In this document: piece by piece, positions 1 through 10,048 of the stretch | How the letters are laid out: the number at the start of each line of letters is the position of its first letter | How positions within the stretch are numbered: position 1 is the first letter of the stretch | Assembly (NCBI GenBank): GCA_947631985.1 | Contig: CANRNK010000010.1 | Location: 1-35,055, forward strand | Source: an uncultured Lachnospiraceae bacterium | GTDB lineage: Bacteria; Bacillota; Clostridia; Lachnospirales; Lachnospiraceae | DNA length: 35,055 nt | Direction of reading: 5' to 3' | Notes under the pieces: generated by a model | The model's database searches: none | Told to the model about the DNA's origin: nothing | What the model saw: the letters and a program-made list of their open reading frames with translations, nothing else | Translations under genes and position numbers: made by a program

Positions 1-1877
1 TGATACATGGCAACCTGTTCGGGTATCAGATCACGGTCTTCCTGTGGAATTGCAGTAACATCCAATTCATACCCAAAGGTACCTGCTAATGCCACATATC
101 CTCTCGTCTCAAAAGGAGTGATTCTTCCAACCGTATGATTGGGGCAATCACTTACATGTGCTCCCATTGTGGAAAGTGGATAGATGATTGCGGTTCCTTC
201 CTGGATGGAAAGGCGCTCAATGGCATCTGTATCGTCTGAGCACCAGATCTGTGGGCTATAATAGAGCATCCCCGGATCAAACCTGGCGCCACCACCCGAG
301 CAGTTCTCTAGCAAGAGATTCGGGAACGCGGTAATGAGTCTTTCCTGTAATTCATACACACCAAGAACATAGCGATGGTATAATTCACCCTGTCTCTCTT
401 TTGGCAAATCATAGCTTCCAATATCACTAAGTGGACGGTTCATATCCCATTTTACGTATTCAATATTGGCACTGCTCAGAATCTTTTCCAATTTTTGGAA
501 TAGATACTCAACTACTTCTTTTCTAGAAAAATCCAGCACAAGCTGGTTCCTGGCAAGTCCTGGTACTCTGCCTGGAATACTGATTGCCCAATCAGGATGG
601 CTTCTGTAAAGATCTGAATCCGGAGAAATCATCTCGGGCTCAAACCAGATTCCAAATTTCATCCCTAATTTATTTACTTCACTTACCAGGTAGGGGAGAC
701 CTCCCTTTATCTTCTCTTCATTTACCTCCCAGTCACCCAGTGCCATATTATCACTGCTACGCGCTCCAAACCAGCCATCATCCATTACTAACATTTCAAT
801 TCCAAGTTTTGAAGATTCTCTGGCAATCGCAATTAACTTCTCGGTATCGAAGTCAAAATAAGTGGCTTCCCAGTTATTAATTAAAATGGGTCTCTTTGTG
901 TCTTTATAAGGACTTCTGATCAGATGATTCCGGTACAAATCGTGGAATTCCCTGGTCATTTTGCCAATTCCTTCTTCTGAGTAGACCAATACTGCTTCCG
1001 GAGTTTGAAAATACTCTCCTTTTTCCAGCTTATATCGAAATCCATCTGGATGAATTCCAACTACAGCGCGAATCCCATCAAACTGATTTTGATGAACCTG
1101 TGCCAGGAAATTTCCCGAATATATAAAATTAATTCCATAGGCTACTCCCTGATCTTCATCGGTATTCTTTCCTACGATACCAAGAAACGGATGATCCTGA
1201 TGCCCCGTTTCTCCTCTAACAGAGAAAACCCCCTGTTGTCCATATCCAATCGGTTTGCGTTGTATATGGCGTTCTCTTGCCCAGGATCCATGTAATGTAA
1301 TCAGATCGAATTCCTGATTATCCATATCAAGACATGCCGAAAGTGCTTTTTCAAGATAGATTGGATTCTCAGAGCAATTCCTAATCCTGCTGCTACGAAT
1401 AACAGCATCACTGTCTTCAAATACGGTATAAAACAAACTAACCTCAAGATCATTTTCCAAATCAGCACAGATTAGTTCAAGTGTAGACGCCGTTTCCACA
1501 TCTCCAAAAACGCCTGGGAGTCCCTTTGGTGCTTCTTTTCCCTTCAGAATATGATGCGCCTGATAGGAGAGCTTCGTCGCAAAATGACCACCCGCTGTCT
1601 CAACTGCCAGACAATCCTCTCTGAAGTCACCTATCCCACGTGTGGAATATTCCCATGGAAAACTTTCATAAAAGGCCAGTCGGTCCCTGTTATTCTGACT
1701 GGGAACAAAGGGCGCTTCCTGGAGCCTGAGTAAATGTGCAATTCTGTGATCCTTTATTTTTTTTCCAAAATAGATATGCCCAACAAACTGTTCTTCATCC
1801 ACAATTCCAATTACGTAACTAATCTCTTTTCCATCCAGTTTAAAAATACGCTCCTGCTCGAAATAACTGATTCCCAT
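1..1877 (-). CDS. Alpha-galactosidase, GH36 (partial; C-terminus runs off the left window edge)
   Basis: Reverse-strand reading from ATG at 1877 (MGISYFEQERIFKLDGKEISYVIGIVDEEQFVG...) stays open to the window start. It contains GH36 motifs WDMNRPLSDIGSYDL, LLLENCSGGGARFDPGMLYYSPQIWCSDDTDAIERL. Absent from the ORF track because it has no stop inside the window. Confidence 0.9.
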   Translation of the reverse strand, partial: MGISYFEQERIFKLDGKEISYVIGIVDEEQFVGHIYFGKKIKDHRIAHLLRLQEAPFVPSQNNRDRLAFYESFPWEYSTRGIGDFREDCLAVETAGGHFATKLSYQAHHILKGKEAPKGLPGVFGDVETASTLELICADLENDLEVSLFYTVFEDSDAVIRSSRIRNCSENPIYLEKALSACLDMDNQEFDLITLHGSWARERHIQRKPIGYGQQGVFSVRGETGHQDHPFLGIVGKNTDEDQGVAYGINFIYSGNFLAQVHQNQFDGIRAVVGIHPDGFRYKLEKGEYFQTPEAVLVYSEEGIGKMTREFHDLYRNHLIRSPYKDTKRPILINNWEATYFDFDTEKLIAIARESSKLGIEMLVMDDGWFGARSSDNMALGDWEVNEEKIKGGLPYLVSEVNKLGMKFGIWFEPEMISPDSDLYRSHPDWAISIPGRVPGLARNQLVLDFSRKEVVEYLFQKLEKILSSANIEYVKWDMNRPLSDIGSYDLPKERQGELYHRYVLGVYELQERLITAFPNLLLENCSGGGARFDPGMLYYSPQIWCSDDTDAIERLSIQEGTAIIYPLSTMGAHVSDCPNHTVGRITPFETRGYVALAGTFGYELDVTAIPQEDRDLIPEQVAMY

Positions 1878-1926
1878 TACTGTATTTCCTTTCTATCTTT
1901 CAACCTAATCTTCTTATTAAAATCGC

Positions 1927-4452
1927 TTATGCTTCGTAGGTGTCCCCAAGGCTTCTAATTCTAAGCATACTATTTAACTGATCCACATTTATTTGCCTAA
2001 AATCATCTTCTGTTTTCGCCTCACCAATCATAGCTCGAAGATCACATTTAGCAAGTGTGATCACAATATTTTCTTTCGATGTAATCCAAAAATAGTTGTC
2101 TTCAAAAATAGCATCCAATTCATCGAAATCTAATTCAACAAATGCTGCAAACTTTTGACTTGAAAGAATAATTTCGTATTCTGTCTCTCTTTCAATGATT
2201 TCTTTTTTAATTTGTACCTTTGGTAGTTTTAAGTGTTTATACGGTACAAAGATATCTGCTTCCACTTGTTTTTTTCCATCTGGGTAGACTACTGTCATTT
2301 CACAAAAAATAGCTTCTCTTAAATATACGCTCATTTCATGTGCATAAGTTGCCTCAAGAACTTTGACTGCGCTAAGTGCTGGAACAAGTACCTGTGTTTC
2401 AATTCGCTCAATTTCTTCCAGTTCAACCGTTTTAAGGGAAAGGCTTACTTTTACAAGTACTCCATCCAGTGTTTCGTTTCCAATCCATGCTTCTGCTTTA
2501 TCGCCTTCTATCATAAGACTTCCCGTCACGTGATCGTAGAATCTCTTTGCAAAATAATGTAGTGCTTTCCATCTTCCAAAATAATCAACACTCGCCCAGG
2601 AGGCAACCGGCCAGTTATCATTCATCTGCCAGTAAAGGCTACCCATACATCTGCCTCTGTTTCTTCTAAAATGTTCTACCCCATATTTTATTGCCTGGGC
2701 CTGTAAGATTTGTGTCACATAGAGCAGATTTTCAAAATCCTTAGGATAGCAGAACGTTTCCGAAAGATAATAAAGCATTTTTCCATTTGCAGCATCATTT
2801 TTTTGATGGCTCTCCATCACTTTTGAAAAAATATTACGTTCTCCCTCTTTCGCATAATAGCGAACTGTTTTCATAGAAGGGAAAGACTGAAAGCCAAATT
2901 CCGAACAGAATCTGAAAAAGTGTTTGCGATAATCACTAAATGGCAATAGACCATGCCATACAGCCCAATAATGGGTATCTCCCCGGTTCTCATCATCAGG
3001 ATGATCAAAGTTTCCACCTGAAGAGGGAGAGGATGGCCAGAAGAATGTATTGGTATCTACGCTCTTAAGTGCCTTTGGAAGAATGTGTTCAAACAACTTA
3101 ATATAATCCGCTTTCAGGGCAGGTTTTTCTTTCTTAAATCCATCCCAGTTTTCCCAGGCAGATTCAATTTCATTGTTCCCACACCATAAGCCAAGGCATG
3201 CATGATGCTGAATCCTGCACACATTATCAATTACTTCCTGCACAACATTCTCGGCAAATTCCTCTGTGACATCGTATGCATTGCAGGCAAACATAAAGTC
3301 CTGCCATACAATCAGCCCCTTTTGATCACAAAGCTGGTAAAATGCATCAGATGGGTAGTATCCACCACCCCAGACCCTCAGACAATTATAATTTGCACGC
3401 ACAGCATCCTCTGTCAGCCTGTCAAGTCGGTCAAAATCTATATGTGGATAGATGCAGTCTTCCGGAATATAATTGGCACCTTTGGTGAAAATTTTAGATC
3501 CATTCACGCAAAGCGCAAATTCCTCTCCCCACTCATCCTTTTCCTGACTAATTGTTAAGGTTCGAAGTCCAATTGTATATTCTTTTTCATCTAGAATCTG
3601 CTTCCCATCACACAACTGGCAAATCACCTGATAGAGGGGTTGTTCTCCCAAACCGTTCGGCCACCATAGCTGGGGATTGGTAATAGAAAAAGAAACTAGC
3701 TCCACCGTTTCCTTTATCGGTTTCTCCTCTGTTGCAAGAACGTCCCCATTTGGATCTATCAACTGAGACAAAACCTTATATTCCTCCATGGAGCCTGCAG
3801 AAAGGTTGTCAAACTTAAGACTAGTTGTCAGGACAACCTGATTATTTTCATGGTTTTGCTCAAACATTACCTGCTCCAGCGTTGGATGAGAATAGGTCCG
3901 CAATTCTACCTCTCTAAAAATTCCAGCATCAGGAAGCTGTGCACCCCAGTCCCATCCAAGCATCGAATGTGATTTGCGAATCAACTGGTTTCCAGGAATG
4001 GAACCACTATTTACAAAAGTAATTTCCTTTCCTTCCTGATATTGATACTCCTCAATAAAGCGAAGTGGAGAGCGGAACAGAATCCTTAAGGTGTTCTCCC
4101 CTTCCCTAAGTGCTTCTTTTACAGAAAACCGATAGGTTCTATGCATATCTGAAGTGCAGCCTATTGTCGTTTCATTTAAAAAGATTTCAGTAAGCGTATC
4201 TAACCCATGAAAAATTAATTCAACTCTTTCTTGCTTTACATCCTCTTCTAAGACAAAAAAAGTGGTCTCAAATTCATAGTCCTTCCAGGAAAGATCTCTC
4301 ACCTCGTATTCATTCAGACCAACATAGGGGTCCGGTATCTCCTCTGCCTCCATGAGACAGGATAGTACAGAACATGGAACTGTTGCCTCATACCTCTTTG
4401 AAGTGCCGCTCTCTTTCATAAACCAGTTGCTTTGTAACTTATATTTTTTCAT
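1927..4452 (-). CDS. Beta-mannosidase, GH2 family
   Basis: 841 aa; WWPNGLGEQPLYQ, NYNCLRVWGGGYYPSDAFYQLCDQKGLIVWQDFMFAC, LWCGNNEIESAWENW, GSLYWQMNDNWPVASWASVDYFGRWKALHY are typical of GH2 beta-mannosidases. Confidence 0.93.
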   Translation of the reverse strand: MKKYKLQSNWFMKESGTSKRYEATVPCSVLSCLMEAEEIPDPYVGLNEYEVRDLSWKDYEFETTFFVLEEDVKQERVELIFHGLDTLTEIFLNETTIGCTSDMHRTYRFSVKEALREGENTLRILFRSPLRFIEEYQYQEGKEITFVNSGSIPGNQLIRKSHSMLGWDWGAQLPDAGIFREVELRTYSHPTLEQVMFEQNHENNQVVLTTSLKFDNLSAGSMEEYKVLSQLIDPNGDVLATEEKPIKETVELVSFSITNPQLWWPNGLGEQPLYQVICQLCDGKQILDEKEYTIGLRTLTISQEKDEWGEEFALCVNGSKIFTKGANYIPEDCIYPHIDFDRLDRLTEDAVRANYNCLRVWGGGYYPSDAFYQLCDQKGLIVWQDFMFACNAYDVTEEFAENVVQEVIDNVCRIQHHACLGLWCGNNEIESAWENWDGFKKEKPALKADYIKLFEHILPKALKSVDTNTFFWPSSPSSGGNFDHPDDENRGDTHYWAVWHGLLPFSDYRKHFFRFCSEFGFQSFPSMKTVRYYAKEGERNIFSKVMESHQKNDAANGKMLYYLSETFCYPKDFENLLYVTQILQAQAIKYGVEHFRRNRGRCMGSLYWQMNDNWPVASWASVDYFGRWKALHYFAKRFYDHVTGSLMIEGDKAEAWIGNETLDGVLVKVSLSLKTVELEEIERIETQVLVPALSAVKVLEATYAHEMSVYLREAIFCEMTVVYPDGKKQVEADIFVPYKHLKLPKVQIKKEIIERETEYEIILSSQKFAAFVELDFDELDAIFEDNYFWITSKENIVITLAKCDLRAMIGEAKTEDDFRQINVDQLNSMLRIRSLGDTYEA

Positions 4453-4469
4453 ATTTCCAGATTTCCTTT

Positions 4470-5507
4470 CTAGGAATCACCCAAGGATTCCTTCGCTTCC
4501 TTATAAAGAGGATAAGTTGCTACCATAATGAATGCATGATCAAGCCCTGGGTTTTCAATTTTCTCTACCGTTGTCCGGATCAGTCTTCTTCCAAGTTCTT
4601 CTTTCCTGATGTGAACGGTCAGGATATCCTGCTTAAAGAAATCCTCTTCTATTGTATTATCAAACCCGATGAGCCTAACCCGTTGCGCCAGTCTCATGTC
4701 GATTTTTATAAGGGCAGATGCCACAAATTTTGCAATATCATCATTTGCACAAATAATGACATCTGGAATTTCTGCCATCTTCCCAATCACTTCTTCTACT
4801 GCTCCATAGTTGTAGTAGCAGTCTTTTCGATCTTCAATATAATAAGATCTGTTTTCCTTGGCGATTCCAAATTCGTCCAAAGCAAGGTTCATACCCAGTA
4901 GTCGATCCCTGATACTAACACTTCCATCGGGATGCCCTATGAACGCAAATGTTTTCCGACCTTCCTCTATCACTCGTTTCGTAAGCTGATAAATCGCCCA
5001 CTTCCCCTCCATAGAGACAACGTTGCCATACGCAAGATATTCCGCCGGGTCTACTGATGCGTTAAAAAAAGTCATCACTTTCTCCGCTCTTGCAACTCCT
5101 TGTATAAATTCCATTGAAAACGCACACAAAAAGACCACACCCTGCACATCCTCATCTATAATCTGTAACGTCTTTTCTCCTTGCTCATCTTCCTCATCAA
5201 CGATATGAAGCTGCATACGATACGAGTGGTCTCTAAGTTCGTCATTAATTCCTGTTAATATGGTATTCCAGAAATTGGATTCTGCCCTGTTAAATAATAA
5301 AAGAATCGTTCCTTTCCGAATTTCTTTCATGCGGTCAAGTTCGTTTAGCAGCTCCTTGTCTAACTTTGCATATCCAAGTTGCCTTGCCGTCTTGATGACT
5401 TCCCACCTGGTCTCCGATGCTACTGCTTTCCCACTTAAGGCTTTTGCAACTGTGTTTCTACTAAGTCCAAGGGTCTTTGCTATCTCCAAAATCGTTACAC
5501 GTTTCAA
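4470..5507 (-). CDS. LacI-family transcriptional regulator
   Basis: N-terminal HTH VTILEIAKTLGLSRNTVAKALSGKAVASETRWEVIKTARQLGY plus periplasmic-binding-like domain. TTG start at 5507 is preferred over the ORF-track start at 5540 because AGGGAGGT lies just upstream. Confidence 0.92.
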   Translation of the reverse strand: MKRVTILEIAKTLGLSRNTVAKALSGKAVASETRWEVIKTARQLGYAKLDKELLNELDRMKEIRKGTILLLFNRAESNFWNTILTGINDELRDHSYRMQLHIVDEEDEQGEKTLQIIDEDVQGVVFLCAFSMEFIQGVARAEKVMTFFNASVDPAEYLAYGNVVSMEGKWAIYQLTKRVIEEGRKTFAFIGHPDGSVSIRDRLLGMNLALDEFGIAKENRSYYIEDRKDCYYNYGAVEEVIGKMAEIPDVIICANDDIAKFVASALIKIDMRLAQRVRLIGFDNTIEEDFFKQDILTVHIRKEELGRRLIRTTVEKIENPGLDHAFIMVATYPLYKEAKESLGDS

Positions 5508-5565
5508 GGTTACCTCCCTGTCTTGCGCTGAAGGGCTCACTTCCTTTTCTTCAACATCAAATTTT

Positions 5566-5598
5566 ATTATAATTCTTTTGGCGGTTATGTCAACATAA
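5566..5598 (-). promoter_or_regulatory. Sigma-A-type promoter of the lacI-type gene with an overlapping palindromic operator
   Basis: Minus strand TTGACA (5593-5588), 16 bp, TATAAT (5571-5566). The palindrome TTATGT-TG-ACATAA (5585-5598) covers the -35 box. Confidence 0.7.
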
Positions 5599-5661
5599 AC
5601 TTGTCTTTCTGCACATTATTATTATGCATTTCATACAATTTTTGTGTGCGTTTTGCGTGCG

Positions 5662-6273
5662 TTATTTCAAAAAGGCGAATGGTTCTTCCGGATCCGACTG
5701 TAAAAAAAGCAGTAACAGGTACGCCCCACGTACAGAAAGCTTCTCTTCCCGTAATATTCTTCTCACTTCTTGTTTATCTGCAATTATCGTCTCTATCCAT
5801 TCTGTTTCTTCCTGCAATCTTCCGGTAACAGATCCCAATGCCAGTCCAAATACAGTGCAACTGGATTCATCCGTGAATCCAGCCCCCATAAAAAAGGGTC
5901 GCCGCAATTCTTCTCTGCCCTCATGGCAGATTTCTAATGTCATGCCTGTCTCTTCCTGCATTTCTCTGATTGCGGCTGCTTCACAACTCTCTCCAGCCTC
6001 TATCAGTCCTGCTGGAAGCTCATAGATTGTATCATCCAACGGATATCGATACTGTTTGATCATAATGATTTTCGAAGGGTCCTCTTTTAAAAGCGCATAA
6101 ATAACAAGTCCTTCTGCCCTATTTTCCTTGGTTTTAAGCTTTAAACACTCCGTCTTATTTCTTGACACAAAAAAATATTCAAACAAATTACCTTTTCGAT
6201 CCAATGCATCCAACTTAAATAAATTCAGAAACCGATTTTTACTGAGTTGTGTTATTTTTTTATATTTCTTCAT
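5662..6273 (-). CDS. NUDIX hydrolase, ADP-ribose pyrophosphatase-like
   Basis: Nudix box GLIEAGESCEAAAIREMQEETGM. ATG at 6273 (MKKYKKITQL) follows GGAGG; the longer 6348 start in the track is less likely. Confidence 0.9.
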   Translation of the reverse strand: MKKYKKITQLSKNRFLNLFKLDALDRKGNLFEYFFVSRNKTECLKLKTKENRAEGLVIYALLKEDPSKIIMIKQYRYPLDDTIYELPAGLIEAGESCEAAAIREMQEETGMTLEICHEGREELRRPFFMGAGFTDESSCTVFGLALGSVTGRLQEETEWIETIIADKQEVRRILREEKLSVRGAYLLLLFLQSDPEEPFAFLK

Positions 6274-6533
6274 TTGTATCCTCCATTTATGAGAGAAGGC
6301 TCCTACTGCAATAGCAGTAAGAGCCTGAAAGAGAGTAGGTATTAACAAAATTTTCGTTAGAAAAGATTGACCTAAGCCAAACTAAGTTCATAATCGATAT
6401 TTTATTAATGTAAACTACTGGCGATAATTATAACCTTTTTCAAAATATTTGTCATTACCTATTTCTTATTTCTTATTTCTTATTTTCTCTTGTCCTATTT
6501 TATAAATTGAAACTTTCTTTTATTGCTTATTTT

Positions 6534-7343
6534 CTATTCGCTTCTCAATAATAATGCTCTAAGCTCTTTTAAAACACCATCATTTATGTTGGTGTCAGCA
6601 ATTTTATCCGCAATTGCCTTGACTTCTTCTCTCGCATTCCCAATTGCATAACTGGCACCGGCATGCCTAAGCATTTCGATATCGTTAATATTATCTCCAA
6701 ACGCCATAATTTCTTCTTTTTTAATTGCGAGATGGTTCTGCAGATGTTCCAGGGCAATTCCCTTGTTGGCATTCTTGTGAGAACAGTCAATCCACATAAC
6801 GCCCGCACAGCTTAGTTGCAACTGGTCTTTCCATTTATCCATGAAAAATTCCGCCGCTTTTCCTTCTGCATCTGTTTCATGATAGAGCGAAACTTTTAAA
6901 ATTTCGTCCGGAATCTCCTGTTCAAGGTGTTCAAGTTGCACTACATCAAAATGATAAGAGTCCCTGATCCATCTTGCCATTTGGCTAGTTTGATCCATTA
7001 CATAGGTAGCCTTCATCCCGCAAATCATCATATCACACCCAGGTATTTTTAGAATGTCGCGTGCAACCTCTTTTGCAACATCCGCATCAATTGTTTCTCT
7101 AAAGATAATCTCGTCACAGGTTCTAACTACACTGCCGCCATCTGGTATATAAAATATATCCTCCGCAATGGGTTCAAATAGTCTTTTTATACTAATATAT
7201 TGTCTTCCACTTGCCGCGGCAAATCTTATGCCTTTTTCTTTCAGTTGCATAATCACATCATAGATTTCTGTATTAATCTTGTCTGTACCGTCTTCGACCA
7301 ATGTTCCATCTATATCACTAACAATTAATTTTATCATTTGCAT
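6534..7343 (-). CDS. HAD-superfamily hydrolase, Cof/HAD-IIB type
   Basis: LIVSDIDGTLVEDG motif I, C-terminal NKGIALEHL...AFGDNINDIEMLRHAGASYAIGNAREEVKAIAD. Confidence 0.92.
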   Translation of the reverse strand: MQMIKLIVSDIDGTLVEDGTDKINTEIYDVIMQLKEKGIRFAAASGRQYISIKRLFEPIAEDIFYIPDGGSVVRTCDEIIFRETIDADVAKEVARDILKIPGCDMMICGMKATYVMDQTSQMARWIRDSYHFDVVQLEHLEQEIPDEILKVSLYHETDAEGKAAEFFMDKWKDQLQLSCAGVMWIDCSHKNANKGIALEHLQNHLAIKKEEIMAFGDNINDIEMLRHAGASYAIGNAREEVKAIADKIADTNINDGVLKELRALLLRSE

Positions 7344-7534
7344 TCCTATCTCTTTGCTCGGTTACTGTCTACGTCGATTATGCTATCTTACCTTAATTTA
7401 TTTGTCAACCTCGATTCCCCTGAAAATTTTATAAAGTTTTTTCACACTTTTTATCCTAACCAGTTTTTCTTTCCCTGCATTCGCGTTATAATTAAGACAG
7501 TCTTTCATTTTAATCAGCATAAGGAGTTAATGCC

Positions 7535-8359
7535 ATGTTATCTACCTATATTTTGTCTGTAATTTTCGGTTTATTTATTTTTTTCTTACTATATTTATTT
7601 GCTATCATGCCAGCGCTTAAAAAACCAGAAAATCTAAAAGGCCTTTCCGACTATCACCTTTATGCTCATAGGGGATTACACAACAATGCCTCTAATGTTC
7701 CCGAGAATTCTCTTGTTGCCGTTAGGAATGCAATCCAATGCAACTATGGCATTGAAATTGATGTTCAGCTAACCAAAGATCTGGTTCCAGTTGTTTTTCA
7801 TGATTTTAATTTAAAACGAATCTGTGGAATTGATGCCAGATTATCCAATTTTACCTGGAAAGAAATACAGACATTCCAGCTTTTTCATTCCGGAGAACGT
7901 ATCCCCTCCCTTGCAGAAGTTCTTGAAGAAGTGAATGGTCAGATTCCAATTATCATCGAGTTTAAGCAAGAGGAGCACAGCACTCAGATTTGTGAAGTCT
8001 CCGATAAGCTACTCTTTTCTTACCCAGGCGAATATTGTATTGAATCGTTCAATCCTATTGTCTTATTCTGGTATCGAAAAAACAGACCGGAAATTGTCAG
8101 AGGACAATTGTCGTCCGACTTCATGCGAGAAGGCGATTCTACGCCTGCTCTTTTCGTAATCAAGCATCTCCTTCTTAATTTTTTAACGAAACCAAACTTT
8201 ATTGCCTATAATTGTATGTATAAAAACTCTCTTTCCAGAAAACTATGCCATCGTCTTTATAAAAATCTTGCAGTGGCCTGGACGATTTATTCCAAAGAGG
8301 AATTGGATGCAAATTCGTCTTCCTTTGACTGGTTTATTTTTGAAGGATTTCTTCCCTGA
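7535..8359 (+). CDS. Membrane-anchored glycerophosphodiester phosphodiesterase family protein
   Basis: N-terminal TM segment; YAHRGLHN...PENSLVAVRNAIQCNYGIEIDVQLTKDLVPVVFHDFNLKRICG. Confidence 0.9.
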   Translation: MLSTYILSVIFGLFIFFLLYLFAIMPALKKPENLKGLSDYHLYAHRGLHNNASNVPENSLVAVRNAIQCNYGIEIDVQLTKDLVPVVFHDFNLKRICGIDARLSNFTWKEIQTFQLFHSGERIPSLAEVLEEVNGQIPIIIEFKQEEHSTQICEVSDKLLFSYPGEYCIESFNPIVLFWYRKNRPEIVRGQLSSDFMREGDSTPALFVIKHLLLNFLTKPNFIAYNCMYKNSLSRKLCHRLYKNLAVAWTIYSKEELDANSSSFDWFIFEGFLP

Positions 8360-8362
8360 GTT

Positions 8363-9049
8363 TTATAATAGCTCCTGTCCTTTTCCAACGCTTCGGCCAC
8401 ATACGATTGGAAGATTTCCATTTCTACACCTTAGTGCATCCATGAACTCTTTTTCAACAGCATCAGATTTCAGAACGACTAAATAACGCAATTCGAACAA
8501 GCTTCCCATATTTGTGGTCTTTACCTGTTGTAAGCTTACATTTTTTGTATAGATTTCAAATAAATCATTAAAAACACCACTATAGTCCAGATTTTCTGGG
8601 ATTGTAATCTTAACCTCTTTTTCATCTGTTGTTCCTTTGCCAAATCCTGATTTCATCAATCCGATTGTCGCAATTCCAATCATAACTAAAAAACCCACCG
8701 CAAATCCAATATAACCCATACCATTCGCAAGTCCGATTCCCATAGCAAAAAAGATACTACTGATTTCTCTTGCTGTACCAGGTACGGATCGAAATCGCAC
8801 AAGACTAAAAGCACCTAGCACGGCCACTCCGGTTCCAAGATTCCCATTTACGAGCATGATCACAATCTGAATCATAGCAGGAAGCAACGCAAGGGTAATG
8901 ACAAAATTTCTGTTATAAGTATTCTGATACATATAAATCAATGCAGCAAGTACTCCCATAATCAAAGAAGCCAGGGTACAGACGATAAAACCTTGCATGG
9001 TTAAAGTAGTAACTGATGTTGATGACAAATCTAAGATACTGCTAAGCAT
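8363..9049 (-). CDS. DUF4956-type integral membrane protein
   Basis: Multiple TM segments, GVAVLGAFSLVRFRSVPGTAREISSIFFAMGIGLANGMGYIGFA; overlaps the upstream VTC-domain gene by 19 bp. Confidence 0.8.
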   Translation of the reverse strand: MLSSILDLSSTSVTTLTMQGFIVCTLASLIMGVLAALIYMYQNTYNRNFVITLALLPAMIQIVIMLVNGNLGTGVAVLGAFSLVRFRSVPGTAREISSIFFAMGIGLANGMGYIGFAVGFLVMIGIATIGLMKSGFGKGTTDEKEVKITIPENLDYSGVFNDLFEIYTKNVSLQQVKTTNMGSLFELRYLVVLKSDAVEKEFMDALRCRNGNLPIVCGRSVGKGQELL

Positions 9050-9831
9050 AATTTTTTCCCTCCACTAATATGTGCTCTGTTTTTTGTTTCTGATGTTTCT
9101 GTTGTTTCATTTATAATCCCATTCGCAAGGTTCTTCCGATAACAAGTTCCATATTTTGAGAACGAAATTGGATATATTTTTAAATCTGTTAAAACTTCAG
9201 CCATCCATAATGGCATTGTTCCAGGTATTTTGATTTCCATTAATACCTTCGGTTTATCAAGTATCATTTCTCCATAGTCACCAAGTGAAAGATTCAGATC
9301 ATAATTTCGCCATCTCAGATTCCAGTCAAACGTGACACGCAGTTCTTCCTCTTCTATTCCAGACAGCGCCAGTCGGTCATAAGCGATGTATACTTTTGGA
9401 TCTGGATGATACATTTTAAAGAACCAATGTATCTCATTCATAATCTGGCTGTTCGTTTCTAACGCCTTCGCTCCTGAGGGTTCCTCCCATGCATTCTTTA
9501 ATTGCTCTTCTACTTCCTGTAATTTTATCTGCGCTCTCCTTTTGTATACAATTCCCTGATATTTCTTCTTGATTTCAAGAAATACCTTATCCTGTGCTCC
9601 GGGAGTTCCATAGCTTCTCACTCTGAATTTCTCTTTATAGACCGGCTTATCTAAAGAGCATCTGATTAATTCATAGCTCTGCGTGTCATAATAAATATTT
9701 CCGATTGTATGAACGCCATATTGATCTTCTTTCATTTTGGAGTTTATCGCCTCCCTTAATTGTTCATACTGGCTTTGTTCTAATAAATACTTTTTTTCAT
9801 ACCGTTTAAAGTTTTCCTGGCTCATTTGCAT
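9031..9831 (-). CDS. VTC/polyphosphate-polymerase-domain protein
   Basis: RYEKKYLLEQSQYEQL, NIYYDTQSYELIRCSLDKPVYKEKFRVRSYG, VFLEIKKKYQGIVYKRR, VLMEIKIPGTMPLWMAEVLTDLKIYPISFSKYGTCY match the VTC fold. Confidence 0.85.
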   Translation of the reverse strand: MQMSQENFKRYEKKYLLEQSQYEQLREAINSKMKEDQYGVHTIGNIYYDTQSYELIRCSLDKPVYKEKFRVRSYGTPGAQDKVFLEIKKKYQGIVYKRRAQIKLQEVEEQLKNAWEEPSGAKALETNSQIMNEIHWFFKMYHPDPKVYIAYDRLALSGIEEEELRVTFDWNLRWRNYDLNLSLGDYGEMILDKPKVLMEIKIPGTMPLWMAEVLTDLKIYPISFSKYGTCYRKNLANGIINETTETSETKNRAHISGGKKLCLAVS

Positions 9832-10048
9832 CCCTCCTGTTTGTGATCTGACCTCATTCTATCCCCCTATCCTTAAATTAGTCTGAAACCTTAAAAAAGT
9901 TTTTTCAGACTGTTTTAAGCTTTGTCCTGTATGCTATTGAAAACACTCCTATAAAAATCTATACTAAAAGATAGAAACTACTATCTACTATCTTCCAGCA
10001 TGTTAAAGGTTGCAATTATTTTAACCAGAAGAAAGGTAAGGTTCCTCT

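Noticed and set aside
584-1295. Plus-strand ORFs 584-880 and 1005-1295
   Set aside because: Antisense to the open GH36 alpha-galactosidase reading frame that runs off the window edge.
3202-3558. ORF-track entries overlapping long genes on the opposite strand or in another frame (for example 3202-3558, 4536-4901, 15946-16401, 21993-22292)
   Set aside because: They lie inside strongly supported genes, look compositionally unlike real proteins, and lack convincing SD sequences.
6298-6325. GGCTCTTACTGC-TATT-GCAGTAGGAGCC hairpin upstream of the NUDIX gene as a terminator or riboswitch
   Set aside because: A good stem but no T-run and no recognisable riboswitch core. It may be a leader hairpin only, so no functional call is made.
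6461-6487. ATTTCTT heptamer repeated about 3.5 times
   Set aside because: Short AT-rich non-coding tandem repeat downstream of the HAD gene; no sign of coding phase variation.
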